This document shows, piece by piece, positions 32,353 through 40,794 of a stretch of DNA of 64,000 nucleotides. Where the stretch lies: contig NZ_JAGFOA010000001.1 in assembly GCF_017592545.1 (NCBI RefSeq), forward strand, positions 719,587 to 783,586, given 5' to 3'. Position 1 is the stretch's first letter. Every line of letters begins with the position of its first letter. The notes under the pieces were generated by a model that was given only the letters and a program-made list of their open reading frames with translations, was not told where the DNA came from and made no database searches. Position numbers and translations under genes: made by a program. The stretch is from Microbacterium stercoris. Its GTDB lineage: Bacteria > Actinomycetota > Actinomycetes > Actinomycetales > Microbacteriaceae.

Positions 32353-33125
32353 CGGATCCGGATCCGCACGTCCTGTCGGCGAGAGAGGGAGACGTGCTCA
32401 CCCTCACCCTGACCAACCCGGGGCGGCGCAATGCGCTCACCTGGGACATGTACGAGCAGCTGCAGCACGCCTGCGTGGCCGCCGCCGCGGACGCGACGCT
32501 GCGCGCCGTGGTCATCCGCGGCGGCCAGGGCGACGGGTTCGCCGCCGGCACCGACATCGCCCAGTTCGCGGGCTTCGACGGGGCGGCCGGCGTGGCCTAC
32601 GAGCACCGCGTCGGCGCGGTGCTCGGCGCCCTTCGCGACATCCCCGTGCCCACCATCGCGGCGGTCTCCGGCGCGGCCGTCGGCGCGGGCCTCGCGATCG
32701 CCGCGACCTGCGACCTCGTCATCGCCGAACGCGGATCCGTCTTCGGCGCGCCGATCGTGCGCACCCTCGGCAACTGCCTGCCCGCGCCCGTCGTGGCCCG
32801 GCTCGTCGCGCGCCTCGGCGCATCGCACACCGCCTCGATCCTGCTCGGCGCCCGCCTCGCCCTCGCGGAGGAGCTGGGGGGCTTTGTGCACCGCCTCGCC
32901 GAGCCCGGCGAGCTCGACGTCGCGCTCGCCGAGACCCTCACGGCCACCGGGCGCTCCGCGCCCCTGGCCCTGCGCAGCCTGAAGCAGACGCTGCGTCGTC
33001 TCGAGGACGCGATCCCCGTCCCCGGCAACGACGATCTCCTCGAGGCCTGCTACGGCAGCGCCGACTTCGCCGAGGGCGTCGCCGCCTTCACGGCGAAGCG
33101 CCATCCGCACTGGAAGGGAGCATGA
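32349..33125 (+). CDS. enoyl-CoA hydratase/isomerase family protein
   Basis: Crotonase-fold protein of 258 residues, the usual length. The oxyanion segments are AAGTDIAQF (normally AG(A/G)DI) and GAAVGAGLAIAATCDLVIAE. The region that normally carries the catalytic Glu (FGAPIVRTLGNCLPAP) lacks the standard ...PE...G pattern of hydratases, so this could be an isomerase, lyase or hydrolase of the superfamily. Coupled by overlap with both the CoA-transferase and the amidohydrolase gene. Confidence 0.85.
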   Translation: MTDPDPHVLSAREGDVLTLTLTNPGRRNALTWDMYEQLQHACVAAAADATLRAVVIRGGQGDGFAAGTDIAQFAGFDGAAGVAYEHRVGAVLGALRDIPVPTIAAVSGAAVGAGLAIAATCDLVIAERGSVFGAPIVRTLGNCLPAPVVARLVARLGASHTASILLGARLALAEELGGFVHRLAEPGELDVALAETLTATGRSAPLALRSLKQTLRRLEDAIPVPGNDDLLEACYGSADFAEGVAAFTAKRHPHWKGA

Positions 33126-33970
33126 TGCCCGCCATCGACGCGCACCAGCACTACTGGCGCACCGCCGCCCAGGATCAGCCCTGGCGCACACACGACCACG
33201 CCGGCCTCGATCGCGACTTCGGGCCCTCCGACCTCGCCCCGGCGCTCGCCGCGCACGGGATCGACGGCACCGTCGTTGTGCAGTCGGTCGACGGACCCGA
33301 CGAGAACGACCGGCTCGTCGGCTATGCGGCCGAGCCGAGTGTCGCGGGCATCGTCGGATGGCTGCCGCTGCAGCATCCGGATGCGGCGCGCGCCGAGCTC
33401 GAGCGCGTGACGATTCCGAAGCACGTCGGCGTGCGCTGTCTCATCGGCCGCGACCCCCTGGGCTGGCTCGCGGACGCGGACGTCGTCTCGCTTTTCCGGG
33501 ATCTCGCCGCCCGGGGACTCGCGTGGGATGTCGTGCCGCTCACCGACGAGCAGACGTCGGCCGTCATCGCGCTCGCCCGCGCGGTTCCGGAGCTGCAGAT
33601 CGTCGTCGATCATCTCGGTCGCCCCCCGATCGAGACCGCCGACTGGCAGCCCTGGCGCGACCGGATCGACGCGCTCGCCGCGTGCCCGAACATCGCCATG
33701 AAGGTCTCGGTCGGGCTGGACGTGCTCACCGCGTGGCCGGCGTGGAACGCCGACGAGATCCGCCCCGCCGTCACGCATGTCGTCGATCGGCTCGGCCCCG
33801 AGCGGCTGATGCTGTCGAGCAACTGGCCCGTCGTCACGCTCCGCGCCGACCACGAGACGGCATGGGCCGACATCGGCTCGCTGCTCGATGAGCTTCTGCC
33901 GCACGCCGCCGATCGCGCCCGCGTGCGCGGCGGCACCGCGGAAGCGGCGTACCGCCTCGACCGATTCTGA
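33122..33970 (+). CDS. amidohydrolase-2 family, probable sugar lactonase
   Basis: A metal-dependent TIM-barrel hydrolase of 282 residues. It opens with MPAIDAHQHYWR, the metal-binding HxH of this family, and has VVDHLGRPPIE and MLSSNWPVVTL, patterns shared with L-rhamnono-, L-fucono- and galactarolactonases. Such enzymes open aldonolactones to sugar acids. Two in-frame ATGs (33122, 33125) overlap the end of the previous gene. The lactonase role fits the RraA-like and FAH-type genes downstream. Confidence 0.8.
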   Translation: MMPAIDAHQHYWRTAAQDQPWRTHDHAGLDRDFGPSDLAPALAAHGIDGTVVVQSVDGPDENDRLVGYAAEPSVAGIVGWLPLQHPDAARAELERVTIPKHVGVRCLIGRDPLGWLADADVVSLFRDLAARGLAWDVVPLTDEQTSAVIALARAVPELQIVVDHLGRPPIETADWQPWRDRIDALAACPNIAMKVSVGLDVLTAWPAWNADEIRPAVTHVVDRLGPERLMLSSNWPVVTLRADHETAWADIGSLLDELLPHAADRARVRGGTAEAAYRLDRF

Positions 33971-34013
33971 TTTCCGAACCACCGATAGAGATCCCTCAAA
34001 GGAGAGATGACCC

Positions 34014-34766
34014 ATGCCCGCAGCACCCGTCTTCGAGAAGGCCGACCCCACCGACCTGCGCAGCCTGTACCAGCACCTGCGTGTGTGCGACGTGGTCGAC
34101 GCCCTGGACGGCATCGGCTACTTCAACATCGGCCTGATGGATCCGGAGGTGCGTCCCCTCTGGTCCGGCATGAAGTTCTGGGGCGAGGCGGCCACGATCC
34201 GCGCCGTGCCGTCGAACCGCCCGATGTGGAAGCTCGACACCACCGCCGACATCGTCGCCGCGCACGGCCGCTGGTTCGCCGAGGTGCCGCACCCGAAGCT
34301 CCCCGTCGACCTGAAGCCGGGCCACGTCATCGTGATGGACGCCGGCGGCGGGCCCGAGGTGGGCTTCTGGGGCTCCGAGAACGCCATGGCCTCGGTCGTC
34401 GCCGGCGCCGTCGGCATCATCACCGACGGCTACTGCCGCGACACCGGCGAGGTCACGGCTCAGAAGAGCCCCGTCGTCGCCCGCCACCGCGGCCGCACCA
34501 TCATCCCCGGCCGCATCATGGTCGTCGAGACGCAGACGACGATCGCCTGCGGCGGCGTGCAGGTGAACCCCGGCGACATGATCGGCGCCGACGACGACGG
34601 CGTGGTGGTCGTGCCCCGCCACGTCGCCGAGGAGGTCGCCGTGCACGCCCGCGAGATCCTGCTCGCCGACATGCGCGCGCGCAAGCGTCACTACGACAGC
34701 CTCGGCATGACGCCCGACAGCTCGGTCGACGTCGACGCCGTGCTCGCGTACTACGCCGACCTCTGA
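34014..34766 (+). CDS. RraA-like protein / 4-hydroxy-4-methyl-2-oxoglutarate aldolase family
   Basis: A 250-residue protein of the RraA/HMG-aldolase fold. The core shows GHVIVMDAGGGPEVGFWGSENA, then AVGIITDGYCRDTGEV, which holds the Arg-Asp pair that binds substrate and metal in the aldolases, and VVVVPRHVAEEV near the end. Family members cleave 4-hydroxy-2-oxo acids or decarboxylate oxaloacetate; some only inhibit RNase E. In this operon an aldolase or decarboxylase acting on a 2-oxo sugar acid is more likely. AAAGGAG precedes the ATG at 34014. Confidence 0.8.
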   Translation: MPAAPVFEKADPTDLRSLYQHLRVCDVVDALDGIGYFNIGLMDPEVRPLWSGMKFWGEAATIRAVPSNRPMWKLDTTADIVAAHGRWFAEVPHPKLPVDLKPGHVIVMDAGGGPEVGFWGSENAMASVVAGAVGIITDGYCRDTGEVTAQKSPVVARHRGRTIIPGRIMVVETQTTIACGGVQVNPGDMIGADDDGVVVVPRHVAEEVAVHAREILLADMRARKRHYDSLGMTPDSSVDVDAVLAYYADL

Positions 34767-35929
34767 TGCCCCACCTCGCATCCGAGCTGCTGCCCGCCGA
34801 CCTGGAGGCCGCGACCGTCGTCGCGCGCCTCCGGGTGCCCGGCGAGCGCGGGGCGCGCGTGGCCACCGTGCGCGGTGGCCGCTTCGTCGACATCACCGCG
34901 CACGGTCCGACCGTCGCCGACCTGTTCGACCGCGCCGACCTGCTCGCCGTCGTCCGCGAGGCAGACGCGGGGGAGTCGTGGGCGGTGGACGACGTCGTGC
35001 GGGCGACGCTGGACGGATCCGGATCCGCGCCCGTCCTGCTCTCCCCGATCGACCTGCAGGTCGTCAAGGCGGCGGGCGTGACCTTCGCGCGCAGCATGAT
35101 CGAGCGGGTCATCGAGGAGCGCGCCCAGGGCGACGCGACGCGCGCCGCCGAGATCCGCGAGAAGGTGCTCGGCGTGGTCGGCGCCGCCCTGACCGACCTG
35201 CGGCCCGGTTCCGCGGAGGCGGCCGAGGTCAAGCGCATGCTCATCGCCGAGGGGCTGTGGTCGCAGTACCTCGAGGTCGGGATCGGACCGGATCCGGAGA
35301 TCTTCACGAAGGCTCCGGTGCTGTCGACCGTGGGCACGGGCGCGCCGATCGGCGTGCTGTCGCGCTCGACGTGGAACAACCCCGAGCCCGAGGTCGTGCT
35401 GGCGGTGACTTCGGCCGGCCGGCCCGTCGCCGCGACGCTCGGCAACGACGTCAACCTGCGCGACTTCGAGGGCCGCAGCGCGCTGCTGCTGGGCGAGGCC
35501 AAGGACAACAACGCATCGGCGGCGATCGGGCCGGTGCTGCGCCTGTTCGACGAGGGGTTCGGCCTCGACGACGTGCGCGGTCTCGAGATCGCGCTGCGCA
35601 TCGAGGGCGAGGACGGGTTCGTGCTCGACGACGGCAGCTCGATGTCGCAGATGAGTCGCACGCTCGAGGAGCTCGTCGCGCACACGATCGGCGCCCACCA
35701 CCAGTACCCCGACGGCTTCGTGCTGTTCACCGGCACGCTGTTCGCTCCGACGCAGGATCGCGACAGCCCCGGCATGGGCTTCACCCACCGGCGCGGTGAC
35801 GTGGTGCGGATCTCGACCCCGGCCCTCGGCACGCTGGTCAACACGGTGCGCGCGGCCGAGGAGTGCCCGCCGTGGGAGTTCGGCATCCGCGCGTTCTTCG
35901 CCGACCTCGCGGCGCGGGGGCTCGGATGA
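34766..35929 (+). CDS. fumarylacetoacetate hydrolase-family protein (2-keto-3-deoxy-sugar-acid dehydratase type)
   Basis: A 387-residue member of the FAH superfamily. The C-terminal catalytic region has STWNNPEPEVVLAV, ATLGNDVNLRDFEGRSALLL, GEAKDNNASAAIGP and FTGTLFAPTQDRDSPGMGF, a set typical of 2-keto-3-deoxy-arabonate dehydratases and related aldonate enzymes rather than of tyrosine catabolism. The Glu and Asp residues in these segments bind Mg. Coupled to the RraA-like gene by TGATG. It implies that the pathway passes through a 2-keto-3-deoxy acid. Confidence 0.8.
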   Translation: MPHLASELLPADLEAATVVARLRVPGERGARVATVRGGRFVDITAHGPTVADLFDRADLLAVVREADAGESWAVDDVVRATLDGSGSAPVLLSPIDLQVVKAAGVTFARSMIERVIEERAQGDATRAAEIREKVLGVVGAALTDLRPGSAEAAEVKRMLIAEGLWSQYLEVGIGPDPEIFTKAPVLSTVGTGAPIGVLSRSTWNNPEPEVVLAVTSAGRPVAATLGNDVNLRDFEGRSALLLGEAKDNNASAAIGPVLRLFDEGFGLDDVRGLEIALRIEGEDGFVLDDGSSMSQMSRTLEELVAHTIGAHHQYPDGFVLFTGTLFAPTQDRDSPGMGFTHRRGDVVRISTPALGTLVNTVRAAEECPPWEFGIRAFFADLAARGLG

Positions 35930-36891
35930 GCGGGCCGGCGCTCGTCGTCACCGACCACGCGTTCGGCGGCACCGCGCACGAGCAGGCCGCGGCCGATGCG
36001 CTCGGCCGCGAGCTGATCGTGCACCAGGTGGCGGCCGACGACGAGCCCGGCGCCCGCGCGGCCGTGGCCGGGGCGGACGTCGTGTTCGTGAACTTCGCGC
36101 CCATGACCGCCGCGGTGCTCGAGGCGCTCGGGTCGGGTGCGGTGGTGATCCGCTACGGCGTCGGCTACGACAACGTCGACCTCGACGCCGCGCGCCGGCT
36201 CGGGGTGCGGGTGTGCAACGTGCCCGACTACGGTGTGGACACCGTCGCCGATCACGCCGTGTCGTGCCTGCTCGCGCTGCTGCGGCGCACCGGCCCCTAC
36301 ACCGCCGCGATCGTGGCCGACGGATGGGTGACCCCGGGCGGCCTCGGGCCGCTCCGCGACTTCCGCGACACCACGGTGGGCCTCATCGGCACCGGACGCA
36401 TCGGCCTGTCCGTGGCCGCACGACTCGCGCCCTTCGGATTCCGCGTCATCGCCTTCGATCCGTATGCGGATCCGATCCGGCTCGCCTCTCACGGGATCAC
36501 GGCCGTCTCGCTCGAGGAGCTGCTGGCCCAGGCGCACGCGGTGTCGCTGCACGCGCCGCTGACCGACGCGACGCGGCGGATCATCGGCGGTGAGAACCTC
36601 GCGCGGATGCGGTCCGATGCGGTGCTCGTCAACACGGCCCGCGGGGGGCTCGTCGACCAGGAGGCCGTCGCCGAGGCGCTGCTCGCGGGTCGCCTCGGAG
36701 GCGCGGCGCTCGACGTCTTCGACCCGGAGCCCCTGCCGCCCGCGTCGCGACTGCGCGAGGCGGGCAACGTGATCCTGACGCCCCACGCGGCGTTCTTCTC
36801 GGACCGCTCGCTCGACAACCTGCAGCGCCTCGCGGCCGAGGAGGCGCTGCGAGCCGTCCGCGGCGAGCCGCTCCGCTGCCCGGTGGGGTGA
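35926..36891 (+). CDS. D-isomer-specific 2-hydroxyacid dehydrogenase
   Basis: An NAD-dependent dehydrogenase of 321 residues, C-terminal-binding-protein-like. It has the Rossmann motif VGLIGTGRIGLSVAARL, the substrate Arg in LVNTARGGLVDQEA, the Glu in FDPEPLPP, and the catalytic His in VILTPHAAFFSD. YGVGYDNVDLDAA before the NAD domain is standard. It probably reduces a 2-oxo acid or oxidises a D-2-hydroxy acid of the pathway. Last gene of the operon, overlapping the FAH gene by ATGA. Confidence 0.88.
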   Translation: MSGPALVVTDHAFGGTAHEQAAADALGRELIVHQVAADDEPGARAAVAGADVVFVNFAPMTAAVLEALGSGAVVIRYGVGYDNVDLDAARRLGVRVCNVPDYGVDTVADHAVSCLLALLRRTGPYTAAIVADGWVTPGGLGPLRDFRDTTVGLIGTGRIGLSVAARLAPFGFRVIAFDPYADPIRLASHGITAVSLEELLAQAHAVSLHAPLTDATRRIIGGENLARMRSDAVLVNTARGGLVDQEAVAEALLAGRLGGAALDVFDPEPLPPASRLREAGNVILTPHAAFFSDRSLDNLQRLAAEEALRAVRGEPLRCPVG

Positions 36892-36897
36892 GTCCGG

Positions 36898-36920
36898 CAC
36901 GGCGGTCGCCGCGCGCCGTG
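36898..36920 (+). terminator. hairpin at the end of the sugar-acid operon
   Basis: CACGGCG (36898-36904) and CGCCGTG (36914-36920) form a 7-bp stem over a 9-base loop, starting seven bases after the stop codon. No T-tract follows. Confidence 0.4.
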
Positions 36921-37000
36921 GTGGGAGCGCGAGGGCCGGGGCACTCGGACGGGCGACCATAATCGAGCTGTTCCCGAAGACCAGCCCGCAAGGAGATCCG

Positions 37001-38953
37001 GTGCCCCACATCCCGACGCCCGCGACCGACTGGACGCGCAACGACTGGGCCGCGTTCGCCGACCGCCTGCTCGCCGGATCCATGGCGCACGCGTCGCCCG
37101 GACGTGGACGCATCACGCCTCCCGGCGCCGAGGGCGGCTACGGCCGCGATGTCGACGGCCTCGAGGGCTTCGCGCGCACCTTCCTGCTGGCGGGCTTCCG
37201 CATCGCGGGCGAGCGGGGAGAGGGGGTCGACCACCTCATCGACTTCTTCTCGCAGGGCATCCGCACCGGTGTCGATCCGGATGCGCCCGACCGGTGGGTG
37301 CGTATCGACGAGCACGGGCAGGCGAAGGTGGAGGCGGCGTCGCTGGCGCTGATGCTGGATCTCACGCGCGAGTGGATCTGGGATCGTCTCGACGCGCAGA
37401 CCCAGCGGCGGGTCATCGACTACCTCTCACCGGTCGTCGGCGACGACACCTACCCGAAGACGAACTGGCTGTGGTTCCGCGTGGTGGTGCAGACGTTCCT
37501 GCGCTCGGTCGGCGGGCCGTGGTCGCAGGCCGACATCGACGCCGACCTCGCCCTGCACGACGCGCTCGTGCGCGAGGGCGGCTGGATCTCCGACGGCGTC
37601 GAGCGCGCGTTCGACCACTACGTCGGCTGGGCCCTGCACCTGTACCCCGTGCTCTGGTCGCGGATGCGGGGCGCGGCCGAACTGGCCGCCGACCGCCTGC
37701 CGGGCTACGTCGCGAACCTCGACCGCTTCCTGCAGGATGCGATCGCCCTCATCGGCGGCGATGGCTCGCCCCTCATCCAGGGCCGCAGCCTCGTCTATCG
37801 CTTCGCCGCCGCCGCGCCGTTCTGGGTCGGCGTCATCGCCGAGGTGCCCTCGCTCAGCCCCGGCGCCCTGCGTCACGCGGCCGCCCGCATCGTGAGCCAC
37901 TTCGCGCAGCACGGCGCCCCGGATGAGCGCGATCTGCTGACCCTCGGCTGGCACGGCGAGTGGCGCCAGCTGGCGCAGTCGTACTCGGGCACCGCCTCGC
38001 CGTACTGGGCCGCCAAGGGGCTGCTCGGGCTGGCGCTTCCCGCCGACCACCCGGTGTGGGCGGCCCCCGCCGAGCCGCTGCCCATCGACCGCGGCGACGT
38101 GCTGCGCGCGATCGCGGCCCCCGGCTGGGTTGTCTCCGGCACCGCCGCCGACGGCATCGTGCGCGTGTACAACCACGGCACCGACAAGGCGCGCGCCGGG
38201 TCGCTCGGCGGCGACTCGCCCCTCTACGCCCGCATCGGCTACTCCACCGCGACCGCCCCCCTGCTCGACGAGCGGGCGTGGACGGATCCGCTCGAGCACT
38301 CTGTGGTGCTCGTGGACGACGACGACCAGCCCACGCACCGCTCGGCCCTCGAGCTCATCGGCGCCCGCGTGCTCGGCGACGGCACCGCCTGGGCCGCCTC
38401 GACGTGGCTCGCCCACACACTCTCGGCGAAGCCGACCCCCCGTCACGGCCAGGGTCTCGCCGGCGATGCGACCGTGCTCGCGCGCATCACGACGCATTCC
38501 GTCGTGCGCGGCCTCTGGGAGGCCCGGATCATCCGGGTCGACCCGATCGAGCAGGGGCCCGAGATCGACGAGCTCACGCTGCGCATCGGCGGCTGGCCGG
38601 TCGCCGGCGACCGGCCCTTCGCGCAGAACGTGGAGCACGCGGCCCGCGTCGCCGCGGGCGAGCTGACGAGCATCATCCGCACCATCGGCGACGACAGCGT
38701 CGAGCCGCTTGTCGAGACCCGCCTCGACGCCAGCCCGCTCGGCGCGTTCGCGGCGGTGCCCTACGTCGAGGTCGATGTCGACCCCGGCGCCTGGCACACC
38801 GCGTTCGTGGAGCTCGCCCGCACCGGTGAGGCCGTCAGCGACCTGGGCCTGCCCACCATCGCGGCCACCGACGGATCCGGCGATCTCCGCCTCGACGTCA
38901 CCTGGCCCGACGGCATCCGCACCTCCTCGTCGGTCCCCGCCTCCCCGCGCTGA
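37001..38953 (+). CDS. DUF2264 domain protein
   Basis: A 650-residue protein whose first 370 residues match the DUF2264 pattern: a helical toroid with GGYGRDVDGLEGFARTFLL, TYPKTNWLWFRVVVQTFLRS and DGVERAFDHYVGWALHLYP. The rest is beta-rich. The fold resembles glycosidases and polysaccharide lyases, and such genes often lie among carbohydrate loci, but no activity is known to me for this family. There is no signal peptide, so it is cytoplasmic. The GTG start at 37001 has AAGGAG six bases upstream, and a possible -10 CATAAT lies at 36958-36963. It follows the sugar-acid operon by 109 bases but has its own promoter. Confidence 0.8.
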   Translation: MPHIPTPATDWTRNDWAAFADRLLAGSMAHASPGRGRITPPGAEGGYGRDVDGLEGFARTFLLAGFRIAGERGEGVDHLIDFFSQGIRTGVDPDAPDRWVRIDEHGQAKVEAASLALMLDLTREWIWDRLDAQTQRRVIDYLSPVVGDDTYPKTNWLWFRVVVQTFLRSVGGPWSQADIDADLALHDALVREGGWISDGVERAFDHYVGWALHLYPVLWSRMRGAAELAADRLPGYVANLDRFLQDAIALIGGDGSPLIQGRSLVYRFAAAAPFWVGVIAEVPSLSPGALRHAAARIVSHFAQHGAPDERDLLTLGWHGEWRQLAQSYSGTASPYWAAKGLLGLALPADHPVWAAPAEPLPIDRGDVLRAIAAPGWVVSGTAADGIVRVYNHGTDKARAGSLGGDSPLYARIGYSTATAPLLDERAWTDPLEHSVVLVDDDDQPTHRSALELIGARVLGDGTAWAASTWLAHTLSAKPTPRHGQGLAGDATVLARITTHSVVRGLWEARIIRVDPIEQGPEIDELTLRIGGWPVAGDRPFAQNVEHAARVAAGELTSIIRTIGDDSVEPLVETRLDASPLGAFAAVPYVEVDVDPGAWHTAFVELARTGEAVSDLGLPTIAATDGSGDLRLDVTWPDGIRTSSSVPASPR

Positions 38954-38974
38954 CTCGTCCTCCTGCCCCGACCT

Positions 38975-39070
38975 GCCGCGGGGGTGGGGCGTTTCGACTC
39001 CTCGCTGCGCTCGTCGCTCAACGAGCGGGTGGGTGGTGGGTGCGGCGGGTTGCGGCGACCGCTCCGCCCC
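38975..39070. repeat. 96-bp direct repeat containing a palindromic element, copy 1
   Basis: It runs from GCCGCGGGGG to GCTCCGCCCC and contains GTTTCGACTCCTCGCTGCGC, TCGTCGCTCAACGAG, a variant of the window's palindromic element. A second copy lies at 39091-39186 with only a few differences. It begins just after the DUF2264 stop codon. Confidence 0.8.
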
Positions 39071-39090
39071 CCGCCCGCGCCCCCGGGCTT

Positions 39091-39186
39091 GCCGCGGGGG
39101 TGGGGCGTTTCGACTCCTCGCTGCGCTCGTCGCTCAACGAAGGGGTGGGTGGTGGGTGCGGCGGGTTGCGGCAGCCGCTCCGCCCC
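39091..39186. repeat. 96-bp direct repeat, copy 2
   Basis: Near-identical to 38975-39070, same orientation. Differences include CAACGAAGG for CAACGAGCG and GGCAGCC for GGCGACC. The 20 bases between copies are also GC-rich. Confidence 0.8.
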
Positions 39187-39203
39187 ACGCCCGCACCCCT
39201 TCC

Positions 39204-39238
39204 CGCTCGTCGAGCGAGCGGAGCGAGTCGAGACGCGC
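39204..39238. repeat. palindromic element in opposite orientation
   Basis: CGCTCGTCGAGCGAGCGGAG, then CGAGTCGAGACGC: the reverse-orientation form of the element inside the two 96-bp repeats. It lies 17 bases from the stop codon of the GH27 gene, so the whole repeat cluster fills the space between two convergent genes. Confidence 0.75.
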
Positions 39239-39255
39239 CGAGCCTCGGCGCAGGC

Positions 39256-40554
39256 CTAGGCCGAGGGCTGCCACCGCCACAGGCGTGCGCCGTGCGGGGG
39301 CAGAGCCACATCGATCGCGGCCGCGCCCGGGGCCACACCGCGCGCGGCGCGATGCGCGAGGGGCTGCTCGGCGCCGCTCCACACCTCCCGCAGCACCCCC
39401 TCGGCAGGCAGCCCGAGCTGGCCGCCGTCGAGCGTGACGTGCAGATCCTCCTCGCCGACGTTGAACGCCGCCGCGTAGCGCTCGCCCGAGACGCCGTCCG
39501 CGGCCCAGAGGATCAGCGGATCCTCGCGCAGCACCTCACGCGATCCGCGCGCATCGCGCAGCACGGCCATCGCCTCGCGGTTGCGCAGCAGGTCGATGAC
39601 CGCCGGATCTGACGAGGGCAGGTCCCCGCCCACCATCAGCGGTGAGCGGGCGATGATCCAGAGCGTGAGCAGCGTGATCCGCTCGTTCGGCGTCAGCGCG
39701 TCGTCACGCGGCTCGCCACGCTCGGCGCGGATGCCGATGCGTCCGAGCGGCAGCATGTCGCCGTCCGGCCAGCCCTCCGGGCCGGCGAAGGGGGCCCAGC
39801 GGGCGAAGCGTGAGAAGTTGGCCAGCACGTCCGGCCAGCGGTCCCAGAGGTCGTCGCAGATGCGCCACATCGTGGCGTGCTCGCGCAGGTGATCCACGCG
39901 TGTGAGCGCCAGATCGCGCCCCGGAGACAGGCTGATCCGGATGTCCCGGCCCGTCGCGGTCACGGCACGCGACAGCGACTCGATGTCGGCCTGCTGGTAG
40001 GGCCAGAGCATGTCGTCGGCCTTCAGGAAGTCGATGCCCCAATCGGCATACATCTGCGCGAGCGAGTCCATGTACGCCTGCGCGGCCGGATGCGTGTGGT
40101 CGAGACCGAGCATGTCGGGGTTCCACTCGCAGACGTTCGCGGCATCGGCGACCTCCGCGGCGGTGGCGCCCCCACCCCCGAGGATCGGCAGCGAGCGATC
40201 CGCGGCGATCCGCGGGATGCCCCGCATGATGTGGATGCCGAGCTTCAGCCCGAGGGCGTGCACGCGCTCGGCGATCCGGGTGAATCCGGATCCGTCCGCC
40301 GACGACGGAAAGCGCGACGGATCCGGGATCAGCCGGCCCCAGGCGTCGATCGCGAGCGGCGCGTCGGCGTTGTAGCCGTGCGCGCGAGCGGTCGGATCCG
40401 ACCAGTCGATGTCGATGACCACGGTGTCCCAGCCCGCGTCGGCGAGATGCTCGGCGAGGAACTCGGCGTTCGCGAGCACCTCCTCCTCCGTCACGCTCGT
40501 GCCGTAGCAGTCCCAGCTGTTCCAGCCCATCGGAGGCGTCTGCGCATCGTGCAT
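39256..40554 (-). CDS. glycoside hydrolase family 27, alpha-galactosidase-like
   Basis: A 432-residue retaining hydrolase of the (beta/alpha)8 type. The start PPMGWNSWDCYG is the hallmark of GH27. The nucleophile Asp lies in DFLKADDMLW and the acid/base in MWRICDDLWDRW; MGWNSW, IDIDW and ARSPLMVGGDL are also present. A C-terminal beta-sandwich follows. No signal peptide. GH27 includes alpha-galactosidases, alpha-N-acetylgalactosaminidases and isomaltodextranases, so the sugar is probable, not certain; the family usually has KYD at the nucleophile where this protein has KAD. Transcribed alone, convergent with the DUF2264 gene. Confidence 0.85.
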   Translation of the reverse strand: MHDAQTPPMGWNSWDCYGTSVTEEEVLANAEFLAEHLADAGWDTVVIDIDWSDPTARAHGYNADAPLAIDAWGRLIPDPSRFPSSADGSGFTRIAERVHALGLKLGIHIMRGIPRIAADRSLPILGGGGATAAEVADAANVCEWNPDMLGLDHTHPAAQAYMDSLAQMYADWGIDFLKADDMLWPYQQADIESLSRAVTATGRDIRISLSPGRDLALTRVDHLREHATMWRICDDLWDRWPDVLANFSRFARWAPFAGPEGWPDGDMLPLGRIGIRAERGEPRDDALTPNERITLLTLWIIARSPLMVGGDLPSSDPAVIDLLRNREAMAVLRDARGSREVLREDPLILWAADGVSGERYAAAFNVGEEDLHVTLDGGQLGLPAEGVLREVWSGAEQPLAHRAARGVAPGAAAIDVALPPHGARLWRWQPSA

Positions 40555-40794
40555 CCGGCGAGCCTATGGGCGCCGTGCCCCGCGACGGAATGGTTCGATC
40601 GGAATTCGGCGCTGGAGGCGCGGATCGGCGGGAGATCCGCCGGTCGGCGAGCACGGGCCGAAGGCACCGCGGGCGGGGGAGCGTTTCGCCGCTGGCGGAC
40701 ACGAGTGCTCCCGGCTGGTGAATGTCGGTGGCAGGTGAAAGAGTTTCCCCGGTCCTCGCGCGTCCCACGCGAGGCAGTACTCCCGGAGGCCTCC

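Noticed and set aside
31174..33125. Fatty-acid or carnitine degradation operon
   Set aside because: The CoA-transferase and hydratase genes lie in one operon with a sugar importer and sugar-acid enzymes, with no acyl-CoA dehydrogenase or thiolase.
34516..37116. Leftward frame across the FAH and 2-hydroxyacid dehydrogenase genes
   Set aside because: Antisense composition and no motif; it crosses three overlapping plus-strand genes.
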